Positions 42,367-51,880 of a DNA stretch of 64,000 bases are shown piece after piece. Position numbers and translations under genes: made by a program. Each line of letters opens with the position of its first letter. Positions within the stretch are counted from its first letter, which is position 1. The DNA is from Asaia platycodi JCM 25414 (lineage in GTDB: Bacteria; Pseudomonadota; Alphaproteobacteria; Acetobacterales; Acetobacteraceae). The stretch is taken from the NCBI RefSeq assembly GCF_000614545.1, contig NZ_BAKW01000009.1, forward strand, positions 1 through 64,000, in the 5' to 3' direction. The notes below the pieces were generated by a model that had not been told where the DNA came from, did not search any database, and saw only the letters and a list, made by a program, of their open reading frames with translations.

Positions 42367-42854
42367 GCGGATACTCCAGTTGTAGGGACGCCGCGCCCGA
42401 GGAACACGTCGCTTTCGATCATGCGGCGGCGCTGGAGGCCGCGCAGGACGATGAGCTCGCCATTGACCGTGGCCTTGTCCCAGACGAGAAATTGTTGTGC
42501 AGCGGCAGCGTAGAGATGCTGATTGAGGCTGCGGATTAACGTTGATCCTTGTGCTGCCGTGCTACCCACATTGAATTGCCAGGAGAGAAGGGCGCCCTCC
42601 TGATAGTCGGCAAGCGGGACGGTCACGAATGATCGCAGTTTGGCTTGTAGCGTCATGATCGTCTGGCGCAGGAGAGCGAGCGCCTGAGTCTCAGTGATCG
42701 GCGTAGTGATGGCTGTGACAGGAGAACCGTCAGCCAGAAAGCGGTTGCCGTATCCGATCGTCCAGTAATTGGCGGGGCACAGGTAAGGCTTAAGGCTCAA
42801 CCCCTCGAAGTCATCCCGTGAGATGAGGGAGATCGCGATATCGATGCCGCTCAT
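42363..42854 (-). CDS. Phage endolysin, GH24 lysozyme family
   Basis: 163 residues. The catalytic region reads FEGLSLKPYLCPANYWTIGYG: E17, C26 and T32 give the E-8aa-C-5aa-T triad known for a subset of T4-like lysozymes in which Cys replaces Asp. LLSWQFNVGSTAAQGSTLIR matches the helical domain. It hydrolyses the MurNAc-GlcNAc bond at the end of the lytic cycle. No signal or SAR segment is visible, so a holin is needed for access to the wall. Overlaps neighbours on both sides by 4 bp. Confidence 0.9.
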   Translation of the reverse strand: MSGIDIAISLISRDDFEGLSLKPYLCPANYWTIGYGNRFLADGSPVTAITTPITETQALALLRQTIMTLQAKLRSFVTVPLADYQEGALLSWQFNVGSTAAQGSTLIRSLNQHLYAAAAQQFLVWDKATVNGELIVLRGLQRRRMIESDVFLGRGVPTTGVSA

Positions 42855-43093
42855 GAGTGCGCCATAGGTATGTGCGTTAGAATGGTCACGACCGCCGCTG
42901 AAGTCGCCGTAACAATTGCCCAGCCGATCGTTGCCCTCAACGTTAGCTTGCTGAGAATCATGTCGAGCTTTTTGTTTGTCTGAGCGTTCTCGACGCGGAT
43001 CGAATGCACGTCGAGAGCGAGCCCGCGCACCTCTGACTTTAGTTCTGAGAACTCGCCGCGCGTGATAAATTCAGCATCGCCCATTACTGGCAC
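42851..43093 (-). CDS. Small coiled-coil membrane protein of the lysis cluster
   Basis: 80 residues: a charged coiled-coil N-terminal part (TRGEFSELKSEVRGLALDVH) and one C-terminal membrane segment (GWAIVTATSAAVVTILTHI). This layout is seen in phage lysis or antiholin-like proteins encoded beside endolysins. Overlaps the endolysin start and the fiber stop. Confidence 0.5.
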   Translation of the reverse strand: MPVMGDAEFITRGEFSELKSEVRGLALDVHSIRVENAQTNKKLDMILSKLTLRATIGWAIVTATSAAVVTILTHIPMAHS

Positions 43094-43712
43094 GCCGAAG
43101 AGCTGCGGTAGAGGGTGCCCGATGCGTTAACGCACGCATAGGTGTTCCCGGTACCGGCGAGAGGTTTGATTGTCGGGCCCGCGGAGGACGAGATCGAATA
43201 GATGAGCCCCAGCGTTGAGGAATAGAAGTCGAACTGACCTGTTCCATAAGTCACGAGCGATACATTGTTAGACTTCGTTATCGCCTGCGTCGAGGTGGAG
43301 AAATCGCCTGCAAGCGCGAGGATATGCGCGATATCATGGGACAGGATGGAGGTGCTGCCAGGAAGCGTGATGTTGCCCGAGACGGACAAATTCCCAGTTA
43401 TCGCGCCACCCGTGAGCGGCAGATAGGTCGCCGCAGCTTGGGTCTGGGTCATATAAGGGGCGAGAGCATTGCCGAGATTGACATAAATCGGGTTCGTCTG
43501 AGTGCCCACACGCTGTCCATAGCTAAAAAGCTCGATAGGCGTCGCGGCTTGCGTGGCCGCATTTGCGGCAGGCATCAGTGACGAGAGCGCCGCATATATG
43601 GGGTTTGCCTGCGTCCCGAAACGCTGGCCAAACGAAAACGGCTCTACTGCGCCAGCCGCTTGCGTCTGGGCAATGCCGCGAAAATGGGGAGCAACAGAAG
43701 AAATCGGCGCAT
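43084..43712 (-). CDS. Fiber-like protein with Sec-type signal and internal repeat, frame interrupted
   Basis: About 209 residues when one base is restored near 43672. Translation from ATG 43712 gives MRRFLLLLPIFAALAQTQA, a clear signal-peptide-like start, then a motif that occurs twice: PFSFGQRFGTQANPIY and, about 40 residues on, LFSYGQRVGTQTNPIY. The remainder (PLTGGAITGNLSVSGNITLP) is like short tail-fiber or neck-fiber repeats of phages. A secreted fiber is unusual; see findings. Confidence 0.6.
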
Positions 43713-43846
43713 GGCAACATTCGGGATCGAATTGTGCCGCCAGAACTGCCTTCTGTCGTATTGCTAATATAGAGTTTTCCTAGCGCGTCCGCAATCGAAA
43801 AGGCACTGTTGTTGACCCGACTCCGGGCGTGCTGCTCCGATAACGC

Positions 43847-44431
43847 ATGGCCCCATTCCTTGAGCGCGCAACGTTTTTCCTACTGAAGCTCGGCGCTCCC
43901 GTGCTATATCGTGAGGCGATGAAGATATTCTCTGATCGCCGATTGCCGAAGTGCTACGCCCGCGCGGGGTGGGAGGATTTCCGCAAGTCCGATGCGCCTC
44001 CGGTGTTGAAGCTCTCAGTCGATATCATCAACCAGTCCGACGATCCCGTGGAGATCATCCGCATCGACGTTGCTCATCCGGGCGGCCTCCGCATTGTGGG
44101 GGATCACGTTCAACTTGGGCGACATATCTACGCTGGTTTGGAGCGTCCACCGCTGACCGAGCATTTCGATATAAGCGAGGAGCTGGACGGTAAGACCGCG
44201 AAGGCTGCCAACCCTTCCGAACGATCTTTCGAACCAGGTCGGCGCGAATACACATTCTACGTTCTTCCGGCAGACGAGAATGACCCATTATATTCTGGGA
44301 CCAAGACACGCCTTTTCTCGGCAAACGTTGCGTCTTTCGCCCTGAGCTACCGTCACGCCGACGAAATGGGACGTATTCGGAAAATGACCGTGGCGGCGGT
44401 CGCTCCTGCAATGCAGAAGGTGGCCGCATGA
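43847..44431 (+). CDS. Plus-strand prophage accessory protein, unknown
   Basis: 194 residues. A short hydrophobic N-terminus (TFFLLKLGAPVLYREAM) precedes a soluble domain with VLKLSVDIINQSDDPVEIIR, suggestive of a beta-sandwich. It is transcribed against the surrounding late genes and overlaps the next gene by 4 bp (ATGA), so the two form a cassette. This is typical of a lysogenic-conversion (moron) unit. No domain recognised. Confidence 0.6.
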   Translation: MAPFLERATFFLLKLGAPVLYREAMKIFSDRRLPKCYARAGWEDFRKSDAPPVLKLSVDIINQSDDPVEIIRIDVAHPGGLRIVGDHVQLGRHIYAGLERPPLTEHFDISEELDGKTAKAANPSERSFEPGRREYTFYVLPADENDPLYSGTKTRLFSANVASFALSYRHADEMGRIRKMTVAAVAPAMQKVAA

Positions 44432-44703
44432 CCTTCCTCCTCGCTGCTGCTGTATTATGTGTCTGGGCCTATTTCTGGGTAGGGGGAGTGCTTTGGGCGG
44501 CGCTGATCGTGCCGGTTGCATGGGCAGTATTGCTGTGGCTCTCGTATACTGACGGCGGTCCCAAGGCCAACACCCCCATCGTCTATTTAATGGCTGTAAT
44601 TATGAGCCGTCTAGCGGTTGTGCCTTATTCCATTTGTCGTCATCGTCAACGCAGGATCGAGCGCACCCTTCACGGCGTCAGTTTTTTCTCCCGACTGGAT
44701 TAA
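44428..44703 (+). CDS. Plus-strand small membrane protein, second gene of cassette
   Basis: 91 residues with two membrane segments near the N-terminus (LLAAAVLCVWAYFWVGGVLW and ALIVPVAWAVLLWL) and a basic C-terminus (CRHRQRRIERTLHG). Its 3' end overlaps the convergent gp16-like gene by 26 bp. Together with the upstream gene it could act in superinfection exclusion, but that is only a positional guess. Confidence 0.5.
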   Translation: MTFLLAAAVLCVWAYFWVGGVLWAALIVPVAWAVLLWLSYTDGGPKANTPIVYLMAVIMSRLAVVPYSICRHRQRRIERTLHGVSFFSRLD

Positions 44704-47032
44704 GAAGCCTGTTATCCAGAGTCTCGTAGGTCGCCGCCTGCGTGTTCGCCAAGCGTCCAACCAGTCGCCTATCAACGGCCCCGGCACAAGCGTTGCCTAT
44801 AAAACCACCAACTGGGGCTGCCAGTGGCCCACCAGCCAAGGCGCCGCCGATACTGCCGCCCGTCATTGCTGCCAGTTTTGGCGCGACGCCTTGAGCCATT
44901 CCGGCCACGCGTCCGGTTGTCATCAGATTGACGTTCGTATCTGACCCACGGGCGCGTCCGAGATCGATGCGTGAGGCAAGGCGCATGTCATCTCGCAGAT
45001 CCTCAAGCGCCTGCAACTGTTCGTCCGTCACGCTGTCTGCTTCACGATACCCTGGCTTGCCGCGCTCTTTCGCTGCCGCCTTGATAAACGTGTCGAGCCT
45101 ACCGAGCTGCACATCGCCATTCGCATTGGTTAGGTTCCGGCTTTGGAGAAAGCGCATGGCGTCGATAGGCCGAGAGAGTTGTTCGTACTGCTCCAAGTAC
45201 CCCTTGAACCCCGGCGCGCCTTGCTCAATCTGCTCGGTGAGTGTCGGCTTGAGATCGAGCAACTGAGCTGCCGCTGCCTGTCCGTCATTTGCGGTCCCGC
45301 GTGCGCGAGGCGACACCATATCTCCCAGATACTTGCGGACGTTCCAGAGGTGCTCAGGCATGGCCGTGCCGTCTTCCTCGGCTGAGGCCACAAGCTGCGC
45401 CATGACATTCCGAAGAGGCTGCTGGACTGTTTCGCGCCCTCGGCTCTGAGCAATCAGATCCGCAAGATGTTCGCGCACCGGCTCGATAGAGACCGGCTGC
45501 TGCGCCCCAAAAATCTTTGGCCGGAGTTGAGCCTCTGCTGCGTCGCGGGCAGCTTCCGCAACCTGCAACTGCTCCGGTGTGCCAATGATTTGTTGCGCAT
45601 AGGTATTGCGAGCCGCGTTGTTGCTTTGATCGAGGGCCGTAAACGGAGAAGGGTTGGCAGCCCTACGGTTTCGCTCCAGTAGCGCAAGTCCTGGGTTCCC
45701 TGTTGCTTGTGCCGCGGTCAAATGAACGTCCGGAATCTTGCTTGGCGTAATTTGCACCGGACCACCTGCCCGATATTCATCCCAAACCCGTTGAGCTAGC
45801 TTATCGGCGTGTTTTGGCGAGGCGAAAAGGCCAAGTTTGACCGCTTCCGGCGCGGTATCGCTTGGCGGCATGACAGCCGGGGCAGTCTCTGGTAGAGCCG
45901 CCTCAGCTTGAGCGGCGGCTGTTGCTTTGGCTGGGGCTGACGCCTCTGCTGGTGCGAGGGTATCGAGGAGGGCGTTTCCGTACCTGCGGCCCGATCCAAG
46001 CAAGGCAGAACCGACACGCGATGCTACTGCGCCGATTGGGACGCTTGCTGTGCCACCGAGAGCCCCGAGCAATGGATTTTGATCTGCCAGATCAGCCGTC
46101 GCAGCACCTGCAATTGACCTTCCTGCCGCCCGCGTCAGCTCATTCCCTGCAGTGCCGGAAAGAAGATTTGTCCCTGCCTGTGCAATCCGCTCAGCATTGC
46201 CCGGCAAAGACTGTGCCAGACGCCCACCAAGCGCACGCGTCCCGCCCGCAAGGCCGCCTCCGATGACCACATCGCCCAGCAGGGCTCCCCCGAAATGAGC
46301 AGCACCTGACCCCCAGTCATCTCGCTGCGTGTCCAGTTCCATTTGAGCCGCTTTTTTGAACAGGCGCGGGTCAAATTCAGTGCCGTGCAGCTTGTGCAAG
46401 GTCACGCCATCAACAACGTTTGCAACCCCCTTCCCAACTTCTGCGACCATTCCGTCAACCCCATCGCTCCAGAGTTGATAGAGGTTGCCAAGCATTGAAC
46501 CTTGGTGCGCACGTGCCTGCGGGGGGAGTTGGTTTTTCTCAGCATCAACCGGGCCGAAATCGCGATCAAAGGCGTCAGGATCGTCACCTTTCTCGGGCGC
46601 ATCGGCTGCGTGCGATGGACGAGCATTTCCAAAATCACGCTCGAAAGCGTCGGGCAGATCCGTTTGCTTGCTGCTCTGATAATTCGCTGCCACTTTGCCG
46701 GGGTATGCCATTGTCTCGGGATTCTCCCAGTGACGCCGATCGGTGCCCCCGTTATAGGCGCTCAGCGCGTCTTTCAGATTGCCGTAGCGGCGGAGGTTTT
46801 CGTCTAGTAATCGCGCTGCACCATAGATGCTTTGCACAGGGTCATGCGGATCGATACTCAGCCGTCGCGCTGTGTTGGGCATAAATTGCATATGCCCGAT
46901 TGCGCCCGCCTTCGATCGCGCATCCGGGTCGCCGGTTGGATCTTCTGTTTTATGCACGGCCCGCAGAATGTTGGGGTCGACATTCCAGTATCGCCCGGCC
47001 TGCTCATAAACGGGATCATAATCAGTCGCCAT
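44678..47032 (-). CDS. P22 gp16-like DNA ejection protein with lytic transglycosylase domain
   Basis: 784 residues from ATG 47032, intact. The N-terminal SLT domain has the catalytic E30 (AVHKTEDPTG), GAIGHMQFMPNTA at 43-55 and SAYNGG at 91-96. Then come acidic DAFERDFG/DAFDRDFG repeats (about 130-165) and a long helical, Ala-rich, partly hydrophobic C-terminal part. It is probably an internal virion protein ejected to open the peptidoglycan and guide DNA in. P22 gp16 itself has no clear transglycosylase, so this is a fused form as in T7 gp16-like proteins. Confidence 0.8.
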   Translation of the reverse strand: MATDYDPVYEQAGRYWNVDPNILRAVHKTEDPTGDPDARSKAGAIGHMQFMPNTARRLSIDPHDPVQSIYGAARLLDENLRRYGNLKDALSAYNGGTDRRHWENPETMAYPGKVAANYQSSKQTDLPDAFERDFGNARPSHAADAPEKGDDPDAFDRDFGPVDAEKNQLPPQARAHQGSMLGNLYQLWSDGVDGMVAEVGKGVANVVDGVTLHKLHGTEFDPRLFKKAAQMELDTQRDDWGSGAAHFGGALLGDVVIGGGLAGGTRALGGRLAQSLPGNAERIAQAGTNLLSGTAGNELTRAAGRSIAGAATADLADQNPLLGALGGTASVPIGAVASRVGSALLGSGRRYGNALLDTLAPAEASAPAKATAAAQAEAALPETAPAVMPPSDTAPEAVKLGLFASPKHADKLAQRVWDEYRAGGPVQITPSKIPDVHLTAAQATGNPGLALLERNRRAANPSPFTALDQSNNAARNTYAQQIIGTPEQLQVAEAARDAAEAQLRPKIFGAQQPVSIEPVREHLADLIAQSRGRETVQQPLRNVMAQLVASAEEDGTAMPEHLWNVRKYLGDMVSPRARGTANDGQAAAAQLLDLKPTLTEQIEQGAPGFKGYLEQYEQLSRPIDAMRFLQSRNLTNANGDVQLGRLDTFIKAAAKERGKPGYREADSVTDEQLQALEDLRDDMRLASRIDLGRARGSDTNVNLMTTGRVAGMAQGVAPKLAAMTGGSIGGALAGGPLAAPVGGFIGNACAGAVDRRLVGRLANTQAATYETLDNRLLNPVGRKN

Positions 47033-48463
47033 TGCCCAGCAATCCCTGTGCCGCCATGGCATTATAGGCCTTTTTGAACGCGCCTAGCTCGCCAGCCTTT
47101 TTCATTGAGGCAATGACGCTGTGCTGTTCCTCGGGCGACATGCGACGAAGTTGGTAAGCGCGTGGGTCGAAGCTCTGATTAAAGTTCAGGTTCCACTGCT
47201 GATATTGAGACGGCTGCATGCCGGACGTCTGCCATGCTGCCGCCTTCGCTTTGATGGCGTCTTCGTTGCCCTGGAACACATGGAGCATCTGTCGGTTGGT
47301 GTTGGTTTGCAGGCTGCTGTTCGGGTTTGCGTGCATGGCCGAGGCGAGCTTGGCGTCCGAACCTACATCAAGGGTCTGCGCCTGAGCCTGTGCGATCTGA
47401 TTGGCAAACTTGTTGAATGACTGAGCACCTGCCACCCCTTCCGAGTTCCAGTCCGCGCCCGGTACTACATTGTTCACAAATGCCTGTAGGTGCCGCAACC
47501 GTTCATACCCCGGCCCGCTCTGAAACTTGGTCAGATCACCCAGCATGTTGCCGAGGATACCCAGACGGTCCTGAGTGCCGCTGGCCCCTTGCATCAACGA
47601 ATTGGCGCCCTGTGCGCCTGCTTGCGCTGTTGATGCGATCGCCTCAGTCTGTCCCGCTGCGGGGGCGGCTTGGTATCCGGGATAACGCCCCGACCCCATA
47701 GCCTCAGGCGGCACGGTCGGCCTTCCGCCACCGCCGCCGACAACCTGATCGCGCCGGACATAGCTGTGCGATCCGTCCGGATTGATAACGTCCATGGGAG
47801 TAGAATTGGTATCGGGCGAGGTCTGCCTCTGCACGCCTGCTGCTGGAGTGAACGCGCCTCCATCCATCCCAGCCGCCTGAATGCCGGTCTGGATCGTCTG
47901 GCCATCATCCACACTCGTCGGCGTGCCGAATGCCTGTGCAATGCGTTCGTGTCCGGGGAGAGAGGTGGTCGCAAGCTGTTTGATCGCCTCGGCGCGCTGT
48001 TCTGCTGAGGGGAGGGCCATGATGTTGTTGGCGGTCCAGTGGATCTGCTTCGCCGCGTTTGGCGTGAGCGCGGCCATGAAAGACGCAGTACCTTGATGTT
48101 GGCGTCGGTTGGGTTGTTCGCAAGGCGAACGAACGCCCCAACCGCTGCATCTCGGGTGTGTTCCTGATAGGCGAGCTGCGCTTCCTGATTGTGAAGGTCT
48201 TCACCGCGCGACTGGTTCTGCGCAGAGAAGCCCTGAGCAAGATTGAACTGCGCATCCGGATTGGCAGCCATGGCGGCGCGGGCCTTGGCGTAGTCGGTAT
48301 TCCCGTTCGCATCTGTAGCGGCGGCGAGGGCCTGACTTTGCGCCTGCTCGGCACGAAGGCCGCGTAAGGCACCTTCGAACTGTACAGCCTGAGACGCAGC
48401 AGCCAATGGGTTGTTTGGCTCGATTATACGCGGATTGGCGAGGGCGTTGGTATCGAACGGCAT
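47022..48463 (-). CDS. P22 gp20-like ejection protein, frame interrupted
   Basis: About 480 residues when joined; one base is missing near 48080 (between NIKVLRL and FMAALTPNAAK). The sequence is Gln/Ala-rich and helical, with ATDANGNTDYAKARAAMAAN near the start and ANQIAQAQAQTLDVGSDAKL in the middle. Similarity by motif is weak, but position between gp7-like and gp16-like genes and composition fit the second ejected virion protein. Confidence 0.6.
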
Positions 48464-48466
48464 CGA

Positions 48467-49255
48467 TCATCCCTTTCCATTAATTTTCGTGAGATAATCG
48501 CCATATTTCGATATCGCACCGTAATTCGACGCCGCATTGCCCATGTTCTGCAATCCACCCTGCAAGGCGTTGCCGATGCCAGTGGTCGCGGCAACGCTGC
48601 CGGTCGCACCCTCCAGAAGCGCCTGGTTCGCCGCAGTCGATGTATTGAGGTTGTTCGCCGCGCTCGCGCCTGCCGCCTGCACGCCGTAGCCGAGCAGCGC
48701 ATTCTGCCGGTCAGAGGTGTTCGTCAGGTTGCCCTGTGCTGACGTGTTGGCCGCAAGCTGGTCATTGAACTGGTTCTGATAGGTGCTGTCGGCGAGCCCG
48801 CTCGCGTAGGTCGAGATGCCCTTGAGGGCTGCGCCGCTATTCGCCAGCCCGCGAGCTGCTGCGCTGTTCGTCGCCGCTTGCGTGCCCTGGGAAAGGTTCC
48901 ACTGATAGCCAGGCGTCTGCTTGAGCGTGTCCTCATTCAGGGCATTCGTAGCATTGTTTATATAACTGTTATCGGTCGTGTTGTACGCAGTATTCCCGGT
49001 CATAGACCCGAGATAATTGGTGCCTGCCTGCACATATGGATCGTAGTAGTTCTGTGCGTCCTGCCCAGCCTGCGAGATGTTGCCAAACGCGGTCTGTCCG
49101 GCCTTTGTCGCAGCAGCTCGGGCTTTTTCGAGTTCGTTGACCTGCAGAGTGGTCCCGGCAAGGCTGGACGCAGCAGAAACACCCTGCCCAACTCCGAAAA
49201 CGTCAGATACGGCGCGGCCAAGATGATCTTGGGGCGATGCTGGATGCCTTATCAT
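48467..49255 (-). CDS. P22 gp7-like DNA transfer (ejection) protein
   Basis: 262 residues from ATG 49255, which overlaps the upstream stop by 4 bp. It is rich in Asn, Ala, Gln and Thr, with FGNISQAGQDAQNYYDPYVQ and GYQWNLSQGTQAATNSAAAR, the pattern of podoviral and siphoviral 'DNA transfer' proteins (TPGYxxxLxQGxxAxxxSAAARG). It likely leaves the virion with DNA. Confidence 0.7.
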   Translation of the reverse strand: MIRHPASPQDHLGRAVSDVFGVGQGVSAASSLAGTTLQVNELEKARAAATKAGQTAFGNISQAGQDAQNYYDPYVQAGTNYLGSMTGNTAYNTTDNSYINNATNALNEDTLKQTPGYQWNLSQGTQAATNSAAARGLANSGAALKGISTYASGLADSTYQNQFNDQLAANTSAQGNLTNTSDRQNALLGYGVQAAGASAANNLNTSTAANQALLEGATGSVAATTGIGNALQGGLQNMGNAASNYGAISKYGDYLTKINGKG

Positions 49256-49605
49256 GGGCGCGTCATCCTGTAATGAGCGGTCTCTCGCATTTCGTCGTTC
49301 GGCCAAGGAACGGGGCGAACCTCAATGAGTGAAAAGCCGAGACGGGACGCTAAATGGCGTGCTGGCCGGTTGTGTGCGTCTATTGCTCCAATCAGCTCTT
49401 TAACCGTCGGATTTGCTGCCCAGAAATCGCGAAGGAAGCCTTTGAAGTCCGCACATGCCTTAAGGCCTCGGTGACCGGGCAGCGCAGCGTAATGAGCTTC
49501 CCACAGATCATCTGAAATAGGGATAAAGCACGATGCGGCTGCGCCAGTCGAAAGGACGATTGCCCCTTTGGGGATCGGCGCTCCAAATATTGCCTCTGGC
49601 GTCAT
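49252..49605 (-). CDS. P22 gp14-like / DUF2824 GNAT-fold phage protein
   Basis: 117 residues. It reads ISDDLWEAHYAALPGHRGLK, KELIGAIDAHNRPARHLASR and LGFSLIEV, the end of a GNAT acetyltransferase fold (I..D..N..A..L..RLGF). In P22-type phages a protein of this family (gp14) helps head assembly. Overlaps neighbours on both sides by 4 bp. Confidence 0.7.
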   Translation of the reverse strand: MTPEAIFGAPIPKGAIVLSTGAAASCFIPISDDLWEAHYAALPGHRGLKACADFKGFLRDFWAANPTVKELIGAIDAHNRPARHLASRLGFSLIEVRPVPWPNDEMRETAHYRMTRP

Positions 49606-49913
49606 GATAACGCGAACCCGTCAGCCACGAGCACAAGCCCAGCACCCGACGCGATGATCTGGTCGCCTGCATTGAGTGTGCGCATCAGCTCGGGAACGAG
49701 ATCCGTCGCATTGGCAGCCAGAGCCCGCGAAGGGACAATTGATACCGTCGAGCTGCCCGATCGAGAGATGGAAATGGAGAGGGAGACCGATCCGCTCGTC
49801 GGGTTCGCGACCGTGGCGCCTGTGACCATAACGGTCTGACCGGCTGTATAAACTGATGAAGACGATGCGGTGAGGGTGGCGCCCTTGACCAAGTTCTGTG
49901 AGACAACGGCCAT
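49602..49913 (-). CDS. Small phage structural protein, unknown
   Basis: 103 residues, rich in Ser, Thr, Val and Gly (SVSLSISISRSGSSTVSIVP), predicted beta. Such proteins are often virion decoration or tail components. Overlaps the gp14-like gene by 4 bp. Confidence 0.5.
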   Translation of the reverse strand: MAVVSQNLVKGATLTASSSSVYTAGQTVMVTGATVANPTSGSVSLSISISRSGSSTVSIVPSRALAANATDLVPELMRTLNAGDQIIASGAGLVLVADGFALS

Positions 49914-49961
49914 TTCAAATAATCAACCTTCGGTTGATCCCAATCGAAATTTGAGCCGCCG

Positions 49962-50426
49962 CTACTTTCGCCGCGTCGTGAGCGAGAGAATAGCGGAATC
50001 ACGAGCCATTTCCAAGGCTTTTGACGCCACGCTATTCTTAGATATTGCCTGGGTCAGAGCTACCAAAGCAGTATTGAGCGCCGCTCTCGCATCCTGCTCC
50101 TGTGCCCGCGTCCTCGCGAGTGCGATCATCGCGACATCGAGTGCAGCCTGCTGCCGCGCTATAAGGTCTGACTGCTGGCAGATGAGCGCAGCCATTCGCG
50201 CCTGATCAGCCTCTTGATGGGCAGTTATCGCAGCTGATTGCGCCTGTGCACCGCTCAAGACTGCTTCATCAATCAATCTGGCTAGCCATGCGACATCCTG
50301 CCCCGGCGCAAAGCCTGTGCGCTGCCAGATTCTCTGAATAAAATTTTGGAATTGCAGCGTAGGAACGCCGGCCGCATCGACAATTCGCCCTGCTGGCATA
50401 GGGCTATTCAGATCGCGTGCGCTCAT
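49962..50426 (-). CDS. Helical phage protein, position of the tail needle
   Basis: 154 residues. After a short N-terminal part (GRIVDAAGVPTLQFQNFIQR) it is almost wholly helical and coiled-coil prone, rich in Ala, Gln and Arg (HQEADQARMAALICQQSDLI). It directly follows the gp10-like gene, the position of gp26 (tail needle) in P22, which is also a long coiled coil. The equivalence is inferred from order and composition only. Confidence 0.45.
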   Translation of the reverse strand: MSARDLNSPMPAGRIVDAAGVPTLQFQNFIQRIWQRTGFAPGQDVAWLARLIDEAVLSGAQAQSAAITAHQEADQARMAALICQQSDLIARQQAALDVAMIALARTRAQEQDARAALNTALVALTQAISKNSVASKALEMARDSAILSLTTRRK

Positions 50427-51880
50427 GTCCGCACCGGATCGGCGTCGATGAATGCCCCCATGAGAGCGGTCTGCGCGGCTTCCGACCAGGTGACGCGATA
50501 CACCCTGTCGCGTGCAATACCGAGGCGATACAGGGTTGGCCAGACGTTTCCGGTCGCCCCGAGGCTCAGCGTCTGTGCTGGCCCGAACGTTTCACCCCGG
50601 TCGTCGCTCCAGTCCACATCGATAGATGCCCCGCTCCCGTTCTGCATATCGAGCATGAATTGACGATGGATTGACCGAGTGCCGTTCGACAAAAGGTGCG
50701 GAAATGAGCGTTGCCGCTTGATGGGGGTGCCAGCATCATCCGTCGCTGCGAGTGAGACCTCGTAAATGGTGCCATTATCACGATCGCATGCCCATGTACT
50801 CCCGTAGGCGCTACACCAGAAAATCGGGCGTATCTGCGCCTCGTTACCTTGCGCATCCAAGGCGCAACGCTCGTGCCACAACGCAGTCGATAGATCGTAG
50901 ACCCACGCTGAGGTCTGCCCTGGTATCGTCAGTACATAGAAGACGTGTCCGCCCTGCTGATAGACCGATGCGACCGCGCCATACAGATCACCCATGCTCT
51001 GAAGCGCATTCTCAACCGGATAGGACGAGACAGGAACAGCAGCAGTCAGTTGCCCGAGATAGACACGGCCTTGCCCCGCCCTATCCTGGCTCAGCCACAT
51101 CACTCCACCGTTTGGTGTCGACGCCGAAGACGGGAGTTTGGCTACGGAGAATGCGGCTACACAGCCAGCCTCTACCGTCACACCCTGAACACGCTGGAAC
51201 GGGAAATCAGCCGCTCCGCTATCATACCAGAGCTCGACCTGATTGCGACTGAACAGCCAGATGTACTGACCCACGACTTCGATTGCCTCGATTGTTGCGA
51301 GGCTTGTAGAGTCGCTGGCCACGTACAAGCTGTCGAATGGCGTCGTTGCCTCGTCCTCGAATTGCGCCGGGGATGTGTACCAATTCGTGGTGTTCGGATT
51401 TACGAACAGGAAGAACGTATCCAGGATCGCTATCGTTCTCGATCCATAAAAAGCCGGGTCGACAATCTTGGCTAAAGTCCCATATCCCCCAGCTCCGGCC
51501 TTCGTAGGCATCGAGCAGTACCAACCATCCCCCACACCGCCATCTACGATGAATAACGCCGTTCCATTGTCCGACATGCGGACAGGTCCGCTATTGCTGG
51601 TGATAGTTCCTATGGTGGCGACTGACATGTCTCGTCCGAAGAGGATGACACTTTTGCCCATGACGAAAATGACATCTCCTTGCGTCGTCTGATATGCGCA
51701 CCGCCCAGTGCCGCCTGGCGAAGCAACCGATACCAGACCAGGTGTTGGATAATGCCCGTACGGAACCGGCTCTTGTCCGCTCTGCGGCAGTGGCTCAGGA
51801 TACAGATTGAGGCACCTCTGCGCGGCCACCGATACGAAGCGCGCACTGTAAGACCCTCCGGTCAAATTAATGCGTGTCAT
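50423..51880 (-). CDS. P22 gp10-like packaged DNA stabilisation / tail hub protein
   Basis: 485 residues from ATG 51880; P22 gp10 is 472. It reads RINLTGGSYSARFVSVAAQR, CLNLYPEPLP, TPGLVSVASPGGTGRCAYQT and VDWSDDRGETFGPAQTLSLG, consistent with the beta-propeller-like gp10 family that closes the portal and mounts the needle. The ATG shares its first base with the last base of the TAA stop of the tailspike-like gene (TAATG). Confidence 0.85.
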   Translation of the reverse strand: MTRINLTGGSYSARFVSVAAQRCLNLYPEPLPQSGQEPVPYGHYPTPGLVSVASPGGTGRCAYQTTQGDVIFVMGKSVILFGRDMSVATIGTITSNSGPVRMSDNGTALFIVDGGVGDGWYCSMPTKAGAGGYGTLAKIVDPAFYGSRTIAILDTFFLFVNPNTTNWYTSPAQFEDEATTPFDSLYVASDSTSLATIEAIEVVGQYIWLFSRNQVELWYDSGAADFPFQRVQGVTVEAGCVAAFSVAKLPSSASTPNGGVMWLSQDRAGQGRVYLGQLTAAVPVSSYPVENALQSMGDLYGAVASVYQQGGHVFYVLTIPGQTSAWVYDLSTALWHERCALDAQGNEAQIRPIFWCSAYGSTWACDRDNGTIYEVSLAATDDAGTPIKRQRSFPHLLSNGTRSIHRQFMLDMQNGSGASIDVDWSDDRGETFGPAQTLSLGATGNVWPTLYRLGIARDRVYRVTWSEAAQTALMGAFIDADPVRT

